A DNA stretch of 64,000 nt from Gemmatimonadaceae bacterium (GCA_025358925.1 JANYHT010000039.1:1-64000), one strand, 5' to 3'. Positions 17,906-28,734 are shown, counted from the first letter of the stretch. Numbers and translations: made by a program. The notes: generated from the letters alone by a model not told the origin.

Positions 17906-19475
17906 GGGTATCTCGGTCAAGGCGGGCAGTGCTCATCGGGAGAGGACGCGTCACCTGTGGAGGCGTGCCAATCGTCGTTGGCTGCATGGTTGCACGTCGC
18001 GCGAACTTGATCACCGGCGTCGGATACACGCCCAAAGCAAGGAGCGCAATGGTTGTTGCGGCGATGAGGCCACGCGCGAGCGGCGTTCCGCGCGAGACTG
18101 CGCGGGTGCTGACGCGTGGTCGCATAAACATTGTGTTCACGACAGACAGATAGTACGCCGCCGAAACGGCACTCGTGAGCACGAGAATTACAGCCAGCAC
18201 GGTTTGCGGCGCGTTGGCACGTAGTGCGGCTTGCAGGATGTACCATTTGGCGAAGAAGCCCATGCCGCCAACGAATGGCATCCCGAGAAACGCGAGAAAG
18301 TAAACGGCCATCGGTACCGCCAATCCTGGTTGATCCACCCACAGGCCCGCGAGATCATCGAGCGTTGGCGCGCGATCACGTCCGTCATTGACGACGATGA
18401 GTACTGCAAACGCGCCCATCGTCGCGAGTGTATATGACACTGTGTAGAACACGAGTGCCGTGCTACCAGCGCCTGAGTTGACGACAATGGCCACCAACAG
18501 ATAGCCAGCGTGCGCAATACTCGAATACGCGAGCAGGCGAACGAGATTTCGTTGTGACAGCGCGAGCACATTTCCGACGACCATCGTGAGTGCGGCGAGC
18601 CACCAAAGCACCGGATGCCAGCGCGCCGCGGCGCCCGGCATGGCCTCAAGCATGACGCGAACAAAAGTCGCGAATGCCGCTGTCTTCACGCAGGCCGACA
18701 TAAACGCCGCAATGGGCAACGGCGATCCGTCATACACGTCAGGTGTCCAAATATGAAACGGTGCGGCCGCGACCTTAAACGCAAAGCCGACTAACAGCAG
18801 CGCGAGCCCGACGACAAACATGGCGCTAAGCTGGGCATGCGACGTCACCCACGCCGCGATATCGACGACCCGCGTACTGCCGGTCGCGCCGTAGAGGAGC
18901 GCGATCCCGTAGAGTAAAAACCCAGTGGAGAATCCACCGAGTAAAAAATACTTGATGGCCGACTCCGCTCCACGCGCGCTGCGTCGGTTGACGCCGGCGA
19001 GTACGTAGACAGCGAGCGACATCAGTTCGATACCGAGAAATACAAACATCAAGTCTCGCGCCGCCGCCAGCACAAGCATGCCGGTGGCGGACAACAGCAT
19101 CAAGACGGGCACCTCGGGACTGTATGCACCGCTGCGCTGATGATCCACGTCCAGCAGAACGAGCGAGAGCGCGGTGCCAAGCAACACCACCAAGTCGATG
19201 GCCCAACGAAACCCATCGCCCGCGATTCGCTGATCGACGGTGCCGCCCACACCATCACCCCACGCGATCACCACAACCAGCGCGACCAGCACACAAATCA
19301 CCACACCAAAGCGCGCCAAGATCGACGTGCGCTCCGCACCTTCGGCAACTCCTTGGACGTTGCCCTGCGGTTGCCAGACCGTGGCCAACAACATGACCAT
19401 CGCGCCCGCCGCGAGCAGCAGCTCAGGTGCCAGTGCGGTGAGCAACGATCCGGCCGCAACAACGTGACCGGTCAT
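17895..19475 (-). CDS. nuoN: NADH-quinone oxidoreductase subunit N
   Basis: NuoN is one of three antiporter-like membrane subunits of complex I. The 526-residue polytopic protein shows 14 or so hydrophobic segments, the LLLVGFAFKVAAAPFHIWTP segment with the conserved lysine and H, and SSIAHAGY, both typical of the ND2/NuoN family. It is the last nuo gene; its ATG overlaps the nuoM stop, and its end overlaps the following phosphohexomutase gene by 11 bases. Confidence 0.96.
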   Translation of the reverse strand: MTGHVVAAGSLLTALAPELLLAAGAMVMLLATVWQPQGNVQGVAEGAERTSILARFGVVICVLVALVVVIAWGDGVGGTVDQRIAGDGFRWAIDLVVLLGTALSLVLLDVDHQRSGAYSPEVPVLMLLSATGMLVLAAARDLMFVFLGIELMSLAVYVLAGVNRRSARGAESAIKYFLLGGFSTGFLLYGIALLYGATGSTRVVDIAAWVTSHAQLSAMFVVGLALLLVGFAFKVAAAPFHIWTPDVYDGSPLPIAAFMSACVKTAAFATFVRVMLEAMPGAAARWHPVLWWLAALTMVVGNVLALSQRNLVRLLAYSSIAHAGYLLVAIVVNSGAGSTALVFYTVSYTLATMGAFAVLIVVNDGRDRAPTLDDLAGLWVDQPGLAVPMAVYFLAFLGMPFVGGMGFFAKWYILQAALRANAPQTVLAVILVLTSAVSAAYYLSVVNTMFMRPRVSTRAVSRGTPLARGLIAATTIALLALGVYPTPVIKFARRATMQPTTIGTPPQVTRPLPMSTARLDRDTHVH

Positions 19476-21049
19476 TGGCGGTTTGCTGAAAAGTTGGTAC
19501 GGGCAGTGGGCGCATTCGTGCCGAAACGCACCGACTCGACAACGCCGCGTGAGGCACGTTCAACCCGATGCAACACCCCCTGCGGCGCGACGCCGAGCCA
19601 CACCATCGCCACGACGAACACGCTCAGCACAACGCTTTCGCGCCCTGACAAATCGCGGAGGTGCATGTTGCGCGCGTCCTTGACTTGGCCAAACAGAATC
19701 TTTTGCAATGCCCCGAGGCCGTATACCGCCGCGAAGATGACGCCTGTCGTCGCGATCACCGCAAGGATGGGCTGCTCGCCAAAGGTGCCGATCAGCACCA
19801 AAAACTCGCCGACGAAACCGTTCGTGCCGGGTAATCCGATCGTCGAAAGTATTGCGAGCGTGAATACGACGGCGAATGTTGGCATGACGCGGGCCAAGCC
19901 GCCGAATTCCTGCATATCCGTTGCACCACGTCGATCCTGCAATATGCCAACGAGCACGAATAGTGCGCTCGTCGTAATTCCATGATTGACCATCATCATC
20001 ACCGACCCTTGCACGCTCTGTTGCGTCAACGCGAATGCGCCAAGCATGATGAAGCCGAGATGGCTAATGGAACTATATGCGATGAGTCGTTTGACGTCGC
20101 GTTGCGCCATGGCCAAGAGTGCACCGTACACGATGCCAATCACTGACAGCATGAGAATCGTTTCGCGCACCGTCGGATCAGTTGCCGCCGCGGGAAACAG
20201 CGGAATGGCAAACCGTAGGACCGCGTAGGTGCCAACTTTCAATCCGAGGGCGACCGCGGCAAACGTCGGCGCACTACTTTGCGCGTCTGGGAGCCACGTG
20301 TGAAACGGGACCAATGCGGACTTGACTGCGAACGCAAGAAAAAATGCGCCGAACATCAAGAGCTGTGTCTCACGATTGAGTTTTACCGCGAGGAAATGAT
20401 CGATGTGAAACGAGGTTCCTCCACCAAGTTTCCAAAGAAAGGCAATTGCGACCAACATGAGGAGGGAGCCGACCAGATTGAACACCACGTAACGTAGACT
20501 CGCACGCGCGTGTGCACCTGTTCCCCAAATACCGATGAGAAAATACATCGGGATCAGCATTAACTCCCACGACACATAGAACAGCAACAAATCGAGCGAT
20601 GCAAAGATGCCGATGATCCCCGCGGTCATCGTCAGCGCAACCGCGCCGAAGGCGGGCGTCTTCATGCGCACATTGTTCCACGAGCCGAGGAAGGCGAGCG
20701 GCATCAGGAGCGCCGTCAGCACAACCATTGGCAGTCCAAGACCATCGACGCCCACACTAAACGATGCGCCGATATCGCTCAACCAAGACCAGTCAGCACG
20801 TGCCTGCCATCCGTGCGCATCGGGATCATAGACGAGCCACAAGACGACGCCCAACAGTGCCTCACCGATCATCGCCGCCGCCGTCAATACGCGGGCGTCT
20901 GGTCCGCCACTCGGCGCCTCGGCGCCATTCTCATCGCGCGACGTATCGCGACCGATGACCCGAACTGCAACGGCAGCGATGAGTGGCCAGAGTAACATCG
21001 CGGACAGCACCCAATGATCGACGCCGAACGAAAGGAGAAAGGATCGCAT
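19472..21049 (-). CDS. nuoM: NADH-quinone oxidoreductase subunit M
   Basis: A 525-residue antiporter-like proton-pumping subunit of complex I. It has the essential glutamate segment FYVSWELMLIPMYFLIG, the lysine-bearing KSALVPFHTWLPDAQ and AYSSISHLGFIMLG, all characteristic of NuoM/ND4. GAG lies ahead of the ATG, three bases after the nuoL stop. Overlaps nuoN by four bases. Confidence 0.97.
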   Translation of the reverse strand: MRSFLLSFGVDHWVLSAMLLWPLIAAVAVRVIGRDTSRDENGAEAPSGGPDARVLTAAAMIGEALLGVVLWLVYDPDAHGWQARADWSWLSDIGASFSVGVDGLGLPMVVLTALLMPLAFLGSWNNVRMKTPAFGAVALTMTAGIIGIFASLDLLLFYVSWELMLIPMYFLIGIWGTGAHARASLRYVVFNLVGSLLMLVAIAFLWKLGGGTSFHIDHFLAVKLNRETQLLMFGAFFLAFAVKSALVPFHTWLPDAQSSAPTFAAVALGLKVGTYAVLRFAIPLFPAAATDPTVRETILMLSVIGIVYGALLAMAQRDVKRLIAYSSISHLGFIMLGAFALTQQSVQGSVMMMVNHGITTSALFVLVGILQDRRGATDMQEFGGLARVMPTFAVVFTLAILSTIGLPGTNGFVGEFLVLIGTFGEQPILAVIATTGVIFAAVYGLGALQKILFGQVKDARNMHLRDLSGRESVVLSVFVVAMVWLGVAPQGVLHRVERASRGVVESVRFGTNAPTARTNFSANRQ

Positions 21050-21052
21050 CGG

Positions 21053-23140
21053 CTAGCTCAGCGTGAATGCGGCCAGCATCGCTAACGCACCAGCCGCGAT
21101 CAGCCATGCATACTTCCCAACGTCGCCATCTTGCAATCGTGCACCAGACAATTGCGCAACGCGCGCGAAGAACGCACCACTCGCGCTGAATGCGCGATCG
21201 ATACCGACATCAAGTCCACGGGCCAGAATTGTGTCGGCGAACCGCGTCACCGGTCGTCGTATGACAGCATCTACCGCCGCATCGACGCCGTACGCGTGCG
21301 CGAGTAACGCGTCGACGCCTGTATCCGGCGACGAATGCGCCTTGTCGCTGAGTGGCTTACGGTAAAGAACGAGCGAGATAACAATTCCTAGTAGCCCAGT
21401 GGCAATTGCAACACCGATCAACAGCGTTTCCGTACCACGTGCAAGCTCACCATGGCCGGCGAGTCGCAAGGCACTGGCTGCGGTAATCGGGTCAAGCCAA
21501 TTCGCCAGCAAACCGGTAGGCCCCATCGGCAACAGCGTTGGCAAATTGAGCCAACCCCCGACGAGCGTGAGGACGCCAAGGAGAAGTACGGGCACGGTCA
21601 TGATCGCGGGCGCTTCGTGCAGCGTGGTGCGTTCACTTTCTCCAGTACGATTTGTGCCAAAGAATGTGAGCACCAAGAGGCGTGTCATGTACACTGCCGT
21701 TAACAACGCGGTGACGAGTCCCACGCCATAGACCGCATACAGCACGACGCTGCCGGGGATTCCAAGCATCGTGGCGTTTGCCAGAGGCGACTCGTGCGCG
21801 CGCGCGAAGACTGACGAAAGAATTTCGTCCTTCGAAAAGAATCCGGCCAACGGCGGCACGCCAGCAATCGCCAACGTTGCAATTACCATCGCGACGGCGG
21901 TCATCGGCATGAATCGCGCGAGACCACCCATGTTGCGTAAATCTTGCGCATCCTCATGTCGCTGGGACTGGTGATACGCGTGCTGTAGCGCATGAATCAC
22001 CGACCCGGCGCCGAGAAAGAGCAATGCCTTGAAGAATGCATGCGTGACCAGATGAAATACGCCCGCCGTGTACGCGCCGCTTCCCACTGCCATGAACATG
22101 TAGCCGAGCTGCGAGACCGTGGAGTACGCGAGGACTTTTTTGATGTCCCATTGCCGCAAGGCAATGGTCGCAGCAAACAGGGCGGTTAATGCACCGACCG
22201 ACGCTACAACGAGCGACGCTTCCGGTGCACCGGAGAAGATGGGAGAGGCGCGGACGACGAGGTACACACCAGCGGTCACCATCGTTGCGGCATGAATCAA
22301 TGCCGACACTGGCGTTGGGCCAGCCATTGCATCTGGCAACCAGATATAGAGTGGCAATTGCGCACTCTTGCCCACACAACCGAGAAAAAGCAACAGCGCA
22401 ATCGCGAGCACGACGGGCGCGCCAGACATTTCGGCCAACGCCGTATGGGCGCCGACAAAATCCAACTTTTGTACCGTCGTCCAGATCAAAAATATGGCAG
22501 CGAGAAAGCCAAAGTCGCCGACGCGATTCACGATGAACGCCTTCTTGCCCGCTTCGACGTTAGCCTGATCGGTAAACCAAAAGCCAATGAGCAGGTATGA
22601 GCAAAGTCCCACACCCTCCCAGCCAACAAAGAGGACCGGATAGCTTGAGCCGAGTACGAGTATGAGCATGAAGGCCACGAACAAATTGAGGTATGCGAAG
22701 TAACGCGCGTACCCGGCATCCGATTTCATATAGCCGACGGAAAACACGTGAATCAACGTGCCAATTCCCGTGACGACGAGCACCATAAGGATGGACAGTT
22801 GATCAAGTTGCAGCCCCCAATCGACCCGAAGGGTGCTCACAGGCATCCACTCCGCATAAGTGCGTACAAAAGGCGAATCGAATCTCGGCAATCCACGCAT
22901 CGTCGCGAAAATTGCTACGGAGAGTCCGAATGCGATTGCGAGTACGCCAGGCGCTACAAGTGAGACGAGCGCATGCGTCGTGGCTTCCGATCGTAACGGT
23001 CGGAGCGACAGTAGACCATGAAAGAGCGCGCCGAGTAGCGGGATGAGTGGAAGCAGCCATGCATATTCGGCAATCGAGCCGTCGAGCGGATGGCGAATGA
23101 CAGCAGCGGATGCCTGAAGCAGTACGGGAAGTGGCATCAT
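21053..23140 (-). CDS. nuoL: NADH-quinone oxidoreductase subunit L
   Basis: NuoL is the distal antiporter-like subunit of complex I with the long lateral helix. The 695-residue protein has [17 protein letters not shown] with the conserved glutamate, [33 protein letters not shown] and [11 protein letters not shown], and a C-terminal extension for the lateral helix and final segment. The open frame reaches back to 23338 but the upstream part lies within nuoK. I chose ATG at 23140, which overlaps the nuoK stop (ATGA). Confidence 0.97.
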   Translation of the reverse strand: MMPLPVLLQASAAVIRHPLDGSIAEYAWLLPLIPLLGALFHGLLSLRPLRSEATTHALVSLVAPGVLAIAFGLSVAIFATMRGLPRFDSPFVRTYAEWMPVSTLRVDWGLQLDQLSILMVLVVTGIGTLIHVFSVGYMKSDAGYARYFAYLNLFVAFMLILVLGSSYPVLFVGWEGVGLCSYLLIGFWFTDQANVEAGKKAFIVNRVGDFGFLAAIFLIWTTVQKLDFVGAHTALAEMSGAPVVLAIALLLFLGCVGKSAQLPLYIWLPDAMAGPTPVSALIHAATMVTAGVYLVVRASPIFSGAPEASLVVASVGALTALFAATIALRQWDIKKVLAYSTVSQLGYMFMAVGSGAYTAGVFHLVTHAFFKALLFLGAGSVIHALQHAYHQSQRHEDAQDLRNMGGLARFMPMTAVAMVIATLAIAGVPPLAGFFSKDEILSSVFARAHESPLANATMLGIPGSVVLYAVYGVGLVTALLTAVYMTRLLVLTFFGTNRTGESERTTLHEAPAIMTVPVLLLGVLTLVGGWLNLPTLLPMGPTGLLANWLDPITAASALRLAGHGELARGTETLLIGVAIATGLLGIVISLVLYRKPLSDKAHSSPDTGVDALLAHAYGVDAAVDAVIRRPVTRFADTILARGLDVGIDRAFSASGAFFARVAQLSGARLQDGDVGKYAWLIAAGALAMLAAFTLS

Positions 23141-23430
23141 CCGCGGAGTTGCCGAAGCGCGGACAGATTTACGGTGCCGAAATGACGAAAGACGGAGATC
23201 ACGATCGCTAAGCCGAGTGCCGCTTCTGCGGCCGCAATGGTCATCACCATGACGACGAACACATGCCCGGTGACGCCATGGAGTTTCGACAACGCGACGA
23301 ACGACAGATTCACCGCGTTGAGCATTAACTCCACGCACATAAACAGAATGATCGCGTTGCGACGAGTAAGCACGCCGACAACGCCGATTGCGAAGAGGAT
23401 GGCGGAAACGATCAACGATTCAGCGATCAT
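23137..23430 (-). CDS. nuoK: NADH-quinone oxidoreductase subunit K
   Basis: A 97-residue, three-helix membrane subunit of complex I. It keeps the two conserved membrane glutamates, in [11 protein letters not shown] and in [11 protein letters not shown]. The same frame is open far upstream to 24222, but that stretch runs through nuoJ and nuoI in another frame and is not coding. ATG at 23430 overlaps the nuoJ stop. Confidence 0.97.
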   Translation of the reverse strand: MIAESLIVSAILFAIGVVGVLTRRNAIILFMCVELMLNAVNLSFVALSKLHGVTGHVFVVMVMTIAAAEAALGLAIVISVFRHFGTVNLSALRQLRG

Positions 23431-23933
23431 GCACGCGCTCGCTTTTTGGCCAGCAGGACAGCGCCAATGATCGCAACAAGCAAGACGATGCTCGTTAACT
23501 CGAATGCGACGACGTAGTCCGTGAACAGTGACGTAGCAACTGCCGTCACGACGTTGTCCTGTGCGGCCGCCAGCGCAACGTGCGGAATATCGTCGCGCTG
23601 AATGACGAGAAGATTCGCGACGAGTGCAATGCCAACGATTCCTGCGCCCAACCGCGCACCCAGCGCACGCATGTCGGTCACCTCGGCCCGGCCGAGGTTG
23701 AGGAGCATGACGACAAAGACGAAGACTACCATAATGGCACCGGCGTACACGAGCACCTGAATGACGCCGACAAAAGGCGCGTCGAGCATCACGTACAATC
23801 CGCTGAGCGCAAACATGACGTTCACGAGCCACAGTGCCGCCGCGACTGGCGCCTTTCGCGTCACGAACAGGAGTGCCGAAGCGATCGCGAACAACGAAAA
23901 GAAATAAAACTGAAAATGGAAGAATCCGTTCAT
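23427..23933 (-). CDS. nuoJ: NADH-quinone oxidoreductase subunit J
   Basis: A 168-residue membrane subunit of complex I with five hydrophobic segments. The pattern [20 protein letters not shown] with the pi-bulge tyrosine is the clear NuoJ/ND6 hallmark. I placed the start at ATG 23933, overlapping the nuoI stop by four bases; the nine upstream codons of the open frame lie inside nuoI. Confidence 0.96.
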   Translation of the reverse strand: MNGFFHFQFYFFSLFAIASALLFVTRKAPVAAALWLVNVMFALSGLYVMLDAPFVGVIQVLVYAGAIMVVFVFVVMLLNLGRAEVTDMRALGARLGAGIVGIALVANLLVIQRDDIPHVALAAAQDNVVTAVATSLFTDYVVAFELTSIVLLVAIIGAVLLAKKRARA

Positions 23934-24427
23934 TCGCCCTTCGGGTCGGCCGGATCCCATAATTCACTGACCGGATGCGTCTGCGCCGTGAGTCGCTCGA
24001 GATCATACACGAACGAGGCGCGATCAAATTCTGCGTTTTCGTAGTGGCGACCCAGATGAATGGCTTCTTCTGGGCAGACCTCCTGACAGTACCCGCAAAA
24101 GATGCATCGGAATTCATCGATCTCGAACACGAGTGGGAAGCGATTCCCTTCTTCGTCTTCACCCGGCACGAGTTTGATACAGTTCGCCGGGCAGACCGTC
24201 GGGCATAGTCCGCAGGCGACACACTTTGCCTTCCCTGTTTCGGTGGTCAGCATGCGGTGCGTACCGCGCCACCGCGGGGATAAATCCCACTTGGTTTCGG
24301 GATACTGCATGGTCACTTTGTGCGGATCAACTAAATGTTTGAGCGTGGTGACCATCCCGCTGAGCGTCGCGCGAATGTAGCTCACGCGCTCGAGCGGTCG
24401 ATGCATCACTTTGATACCGATGGCCAT
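23930..24427 (-). CDS. nuoI: NADH-quinone oxidoreductase subunit I (ferredoxin-like)
   Basis: NuoI holds clusters N6a and N6b that pass electrons from NuoG toward NuoB. The 165-residue protein has two complete 4Fe-4S motifs, [12 protein letters not shown] and [12 protein letters not shown]. The ATG at 24427 overlaps nuoH by 22 bases. An internal ATG at 24406 that just overlaps the nuoH stop (TGATG) would remove seven residues; I kept the longer form because the MAIGIKV opening looks like other NuoI proteins. Confidence 0.97.
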   Translation of the reverse strand: MAIGIKVMHRPLERVSYIRATLSGMVTTLKHLVDPHKVTMQYPETKWDLSPRWRGTHRMLTTETGKAKCVACGLCPTVCPANCIKLVPGEDEEGNRFPLVFEIDEFRCIFCGYCQEVCPEEAIHLGRHYENAEFDRASFVYDLERLTAQTHPVSELWDPADPKGE

Positions 24428-25815
24428 TCGCGTGCGTCCTCGGTGTCAGTTGAAGTCGACGCCATGGCGTTGACGAGGGGTGCATGTCGTCGCACCGTTG
24501 ACTGCTCGATCGCGCGCTGCGCGGCAAGCTGCTGCTGTGAGAGGTCCAATCCACGTGCACGCAATCGTTCAAGATCGGTCGGACCGACACGCGCCGTTGA
24601 TGGGCTGATCAGCTTCCCACGATCAAGCCACCGTAGTAAAATGGTGATGAGCACTACGTTCATCGCTAACAGCGCGAGCGAAAACCAAACACCGCGCGCC
24701 AGACCAAGCGCATCAAGGCCCAGCGTAACTGCTGCGACGATAACGATGTACGCCAGCGCGATCGGCAACATGATACTCCATCCAAGCGACATCAATTGAT
24801 CATAGCGGAATCGCGGGAGCGTCCAGCGAATCCACATAAACAAAAACAAAAACGACCCAGTTTTTACCGCGAAGACCGCAAGCGTCAATACGGTTTTTAA
24901 CATCGTCCACGGTGGAAGATTATCCCATTGGGTAAACGGAATATCCCACCCGCCAAAAAACAGCGTTGCCGTCAGTCCGCTTACGGTCACCATGTTTGCG
25001 TACTCGGCGATAAAAAACATGGAGAACTTCATCCCGCTGTACTCCGTGTGATACCCCGCGACGAGCTCCGACTCGGCTTCGGGTAAATCAAAGGGCAGAC
25101 GATTGGTTTCTGCGAACGACGCCACCATGAACGTGAACCATGCGATGGTCAGCGATATCACATTCCAGCCCATGTGTTGCTGTTGCTGCACAATCGCCGA
25201 GAGTGAGACATTCCCGGCGAGGAGCAGAATGGGAATAGTGGACATCCCCAAGGCAATTTCGTACGAAATCATTTGCGCGCTTGAGCGGAGGCCGCCGAGT
25301 AGCGCGTACTTGTTATTCGACGACCATCCCGCGAGCACGATGCCGTAGACACCGAGCGAAGAAATTGCGAGAGTGAACAAGTAACCAACCGGCAGGTTGG
25401 CTACCGACATATCGATCAGTCCCCACGGTGTCGGCAACGGCGCCGCGAGCGGAAGCACCGCCCACGTGAGCATCGCCGGGACAAAGGCGAGCGCGGGTGC
25501 AATGAGAAAGAGCCAACGATCCGCTTCGGCTGGATTCGTCTCTTCCTTCATAAAATTCTTTATACCGTCGGCGACCGGCTGCAAGATGCCTCCAGGTCCG
25601 GCACGATTGGGACCACGTCGATCTTGAATCCACGCTGCGACTTTGCGTTCTGCAAGCGTGAGCAATGCGACGCCAACTAAGTAGAGTGCGAAGACGACAA
25701 GAATCTTTATGCAGCTCGCCAAGACAAACGTGCCGAGCGCGACCGGCGCGTGCTGTGGGTCGGCCTTTGGGAACAGATTCGAAAAGGTGTCAGCGAGGGC
25801 CAGCAATGCGCTCAT
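24406..25815 (-). CDS. nuoH: NADH-quinone oxidoreductase subunit H, with long C-terminal tail
   Basis: NuoH forms part of the quinone chamber and links the hydrophilic arm to the membrane arm. The 469-residue protein has AERKVAAWIQDRRGPNRAGP, LAGWSSNNKYALLGGLRS, FAETNRLPFDLPEAESELVAG and WIRWTLPRFRYDQLM, all diagnostic. It is about 100 residues longer than common NuoH. Roughly the last 70 residues, after RWLDRGKL, are hydrophilic and rich in Arg, Gln, Ser and Thr. The tail is encoded just before the nuoI overlap and the frame is intact. Confidence 0.96.
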   Translation of the reverse strand: MSALLALADTFSNLFPKADPQHAPVALGTFVLASCIKILVVFALYLVGVALLTLAERKVAAWIQDRRGPNRAGPGGILQPVADGIKNFMKEETNPAEADRWLFLIAPALAFVPAMLTWAVLPLAAPLPTPWGLIDMSVANLPVGYLFTLAISSLGVYGIVLAGWSSNNKYALLGGLRSSAQMISYEIALGMSTIPILLLAGNVSLSAIVQQQQHMGWNVISLTIAWFTFMVASFAETNRLPFDLPEAESELVAGYHTEYSGMKFSMFFIAEYANMVTVSGLTATLFFGGWDIPFTQWDNLPPWTMLKTVLTLAVFAVKTGSFLFLFMWIRWTLPRFRYDQLMSLGWSIMLPIALAYIVIVAAVTLGLDALGLARGVWFSLALLAMNVVLITILLRWLDRGKLISPSTARVGPTDLERLRARGLDLSQQQLAAQRAIEQSTVRRHAPLVNAMASTSTDTEDAREWPSVSK

Positions 25816-27395
25816 ACAGACGCACCGGCAACGGCAGTTGCCGCGTCACTTTTGACGATGGGCAGTCCGCGCAGGCCCAGTTCCTCATAATGCAGGGCGG
25901 TGAATGCCTCGTGCGTTTGTGTAATTGCCGCGAAAACATCTGCTGGCATGAAATACTGCGCCGTGCCGCCGAGCGCTATGAAAAGGTCGGATAGTACGTA
26001 CCAACTCGGTCGCGCAACACCGGGCGCTGCTTTTGCTTGAAGAAATCGCTGCACGCGTCCGCGAAGATTCGTAAATGTGCCTTCTTCTTCGAGTGTGTTG
26101 CAGATCGGTAGGACGACGGCAGCGCGCGCCGTCATCGCTTCGGGTAACACCGCACCGATGTACACAACTGCCGACGCACGATCGAGTACCGACCGCGGAA
26201 TCCCATCAAGCAGGTCATCAATGACGAGCAGCGCGTCACCGTCGCGCAACGATTCGCCCAGCGACGTGGTCTCGACGAAGCCAAAAAGTCGAGCACCGTT
26301 CGCATTTGCCGCACGCTCGGCGCGAAGTGACAAATCATTCGCGCCCGGCAGCGCTATTTCAGCGCCGCGCGCCACGCGAAACACGCCGACGCCGTCGAAT
26401 GTGTTGATTGCACGCTGCGCGAGGAACAGCGATTCGTTGGAGAGATTGGGCGAGACCAACACCACAAGGCGCTTCCCGGCGAGCAATCTAGCAGCCGCCG
26501 TGATTGCATGCTCCCACTCGGCAATTGCGAGCGAATGATCTTGGCGCAGTAGCGGCTGATCGATGCGATCGCGACGATTGAACGCGCGGTAGCCCATGCG
26601 ACCAACTTCACACATGAAGTACTGATTCACGTTGTCGTTCGGTCGCGGACGCATGCGTACCACGACATTGTCTCGTGTCTCGGCGACGATGTTGCAGCCT
26701 TGACTGCAGCCCGTGCAAATCGTGGCTGCGCGATCCAGTTCCCATGCACGCGCTTTGTTGAGAAAATCTTTCGAGAGGAGCGCGCCGACCGGGCAGAGGT
26801 CAACGACGTTACCGGCCCACACGTTGGTAAGGTCGTGCGCATCGGCTTTGCCGATGTACGCGCGATCACCCCGTTCCGAAACATTGAGTACGGGGTCGTG
26901 TGCGATGTCATCCATGAATCGCACGCACCGCGTACAGAGTATGCACCGGTTTTGCACGTACAGGACGTCACCGCCAAAGTCTTCCACCGGATTAAAGCGT
27001 TTCGGCTCTCGGTACCGCGAATCCGCGCGGCCCTCGGCGAACGTGTAGTCTTGCAACTCACATTCACCGGCCTGATCGCAAATCGGACAATCGAGCGGAT
27101 GATTAATCAACAGGAATTCGAGCACCCCTTTTCGCGCTTCGAGCGCCTTCGGCGAGTGTACGTGCACCACCTGCCCTTCCATGACCGTCGTCGCGCACGC
27201 TGGTGCGAGCTTCGGAAATTTTTCGACTTCTACTAAACACATCCGACACACACCAGCAACCGGCAATCCTGGATGATAGCAGTAATGTGGAATGAGGACG
27301 CCCGCCGTTTTCGCCGCCTCGAGGATGGACGTGCCGTCTGGCACGGTGGTCGACCGCCCTTCAATTGTCAGCGAAATCATCTTGACGTCCGTCAC
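25812..27395 (-). CDS. nuoG: NADH-quinone oxidoreductase subunit G, short form
   Basis: NuoG carries the iron-sulfur chain between NuoF and NuoI. The 527-residue protein has the 2Fe-2S ferredoxin domain (HYCYHPGL...GVCRMC), the HPLDCPICDQAGECELQ motif, the 4Fe-4S motif CILCTRCVRF, and CTGCSQGC followed 27 residues later by a cysteine, matching the CX2CX3CX27C ligand set of the off-pathway cluster N7. The molybdopterin-like C-terminal region is short, so the protein is well below the usual 700-900 residues. Start is GTG at 27395, ten bases past nuoF; an ATG five codons later is possible. Confidence 0.94.
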   Translation of the reverse strand: MTDVKMISLTIEGRSTTVPDGTSILEAAKTAGVLIPHYCYHPGLPVAGVCRMCLVEVEKFPKLAPACATTVMEGQVVHVHSPKALEARKGVLEFLLINHPLDCPICDQAGECELQDYTFAEGRADSRYREPKRFNPVEDFGGDVLYVQNRCILCTRCVRFMDDIAHDPVLNVSERGDRAYIGKADAHDLTNVWAGNVVDLCPVGALLSKDFLNKARAWELDRAATICTGCSQGCNIVAETRDNVVVRMRPRPNDNVNQYFMCEVGRMGYRAFNRRDRIDQPLLRQDHSLAIAEWEHAITAAARLLAGKRLVVLVSPNLSNESLFLAQRAINTFDGVGVFRVARGAEIALPGANDLSLRAERAANANGARLFGFVETTSLGESLRDGDALLVIDDLLDGIPRSVLDRASAVVYIGAVLPEAMTARAAVVLPICNTLEEEGTFTNLRGRVQRFLQAKAAPGVARPSWYVLSDLFIALGGTAQYFMPADVFAAITQTHEAFTALHYEELGLRGLPIVKSDAATAVAGASV

Positions 27396-27405
27396 GATAC
27401 ACGTC

Positions 27406-28734
27406 TCATGCTGCTGATGCGCGTAACGCGCTCGGCACTGTGACCATCGATCGATTGGCGTGGATCTTCGCTTCGAATTCGTGACGGAATTTCTTTAGTC
27501 CCGACAGTACCGGCGTCGCGCACGAATCGCTGAGTACGCAAATCGTTTTGCCCGTCATGCCGTCGGCGATCGCCACGAGGGTATCGAGATCTTCCATCGT
27601 TCCTTCGCCATCGCGAATGCGCTCCATGATACGTGTCGTCCACGCTGTGCCTTCCCGGCATTGCGTGCACTGGCCGCAACTCTCATGCGCGTAGAAGCGA
27701 ACGAGCCGTGCAATCTGTCGCACCATGTCTTGCTTGTCGTCAAACACGATCACGCCGCCAGACCCTAGCATTGTGCCCGATGCGACAAACCCTTCGTAAT
27801 CCATGAGCGCGCCTTCGGCTTCCTCTCGCGTAAGAATCGGCACTGACGAGCCACCAGGAATCACGGCCTTAATTTCGCGACCAGGGAGCGGGCCGCCGCA
27901 GAGATCGTAGAGGAAATCTTTGAACGGAAATCCAAGCGCGACTTCGTAGTTGCCCGGACGCGAAATGTTACCGCAAACAGAAAACAGCTTTGTCCCGATG
28001 CTTTTTGGATTATCTGGACGGCCAAATTGTTTGTACCACTCCGCGCCATTCTTGATGATGTGTGGAACGACCGTGAGCGTTTCGACATTGTTAATGGTGG
28101 TCGGCTTGCCGAAGAGTCCAGCAACCGCTGGAAACGGTGGCTTGATGCGCGGATTCCCGCGGCGGCCTTCGAGCGAATTCATGAGCGCGGTTTCTTCACC
28201 GCAGATGTACGCGCCTGCCCCACGGTGCACGTGCACGTCAACACGTTTCCCCGACCCCATCGCGTTCGCACCGAGAATGCCAGCGGCATACGCCTCCTCG
28301 ACGGCCCGTGTTACGCGCGCAAGTGGTTCGGTGAATTCGCCGCGGATGTAGATGTACGCTGTTTCGGCGTAGATCGTGTACGCGGCGATCGCAACGCCTT
28401 CGACGAGGCCGTGTGGTGTCCAGCGCATGATCTCGCGATCCTTAAACGTTCCGGGTTCGGATTCGTCAGCGTTGCAAAGCATGTAGTGCGCTTTGCCGTC
28501 CGGTTTCATAAACGACCACTTCAAACCAGTGGGAAATCCGGCGCCGCCACGACCGCGCAGTCCGGAATCCTTCATGATCGTTTGCAATTCCTGCGGTTCG
28601 GTTGCCAACGCCTTCGCAAGTGCCTCGTAACCACCGCGTGCGCGCCACCCGCTGAGCGTGCGGGCCTCTGGATCGCCGAAGTGCGTTGACAGAATAGGCG
28701 TTTCGCGCGGATGCGACGGATGCGGGTACCCCAT
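27406..28734 (-). CDS. nuoF: NADH-quinone oxidoreductase subunit F
   Basis: NuoF binds NADH, FMN and cluster N3, the electron entry point of complex I. The 442-residue protein has GLRGRGGAGFPTGLKW (NADH/FMN site), CNADESEPGTFKDRE, GAGAYICGEETAL and the cluster ligands in ESCGQCTQCREG. I placed the start at ATG 28734, which overlaps the nuoE stop by one base (TAATG); 35 further codons upstream are inside nuoE. Confidence 0.97.
   Translation of the reverse strand: MGYPHPSHPRETPILSTHFGDPEARTLSGWRARGGYEALAKALATEPQELQTIMKDSGLRGRGGAGFPTGLKWSFMKPDGKAHYMLCNADESEPGTFKDREIMRWTPHGLVEGVAIAAYTIYAETAYIYIRGEFTEPLARVTRAVEEAYAAGILGANAMGSGKRVDVHVHRGAGAYICGEETALMNSLEGRRGNPRIKPPFPAVAGLFGKPTTINNVETLTVVPHIIKNGAEWYKQFGRPDNPKSIGTKLFSVCGNISRPGNYEVALGFPFKDFLYDLCGGPLPGREIKAVIPGGSSVPILTREEAEGALMDYEGFVASGTMLGSGGVIVFDDKQDMVRQIARLVRFYAHESCGQCTQCREGTAWTTRIMERIRDGEGTMEDLDTLVAIADGMTGKTICVLSDSCATPVLSGLKKFRHEFEAKIHANRSMVTVPSALRASAA

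Noticed and set aside
23431-24222. Upstream extension of the nuoK frame
   Set aside because: It runs through nuoJ and nuoI in another frame; only the last 97 codons are NuoK.
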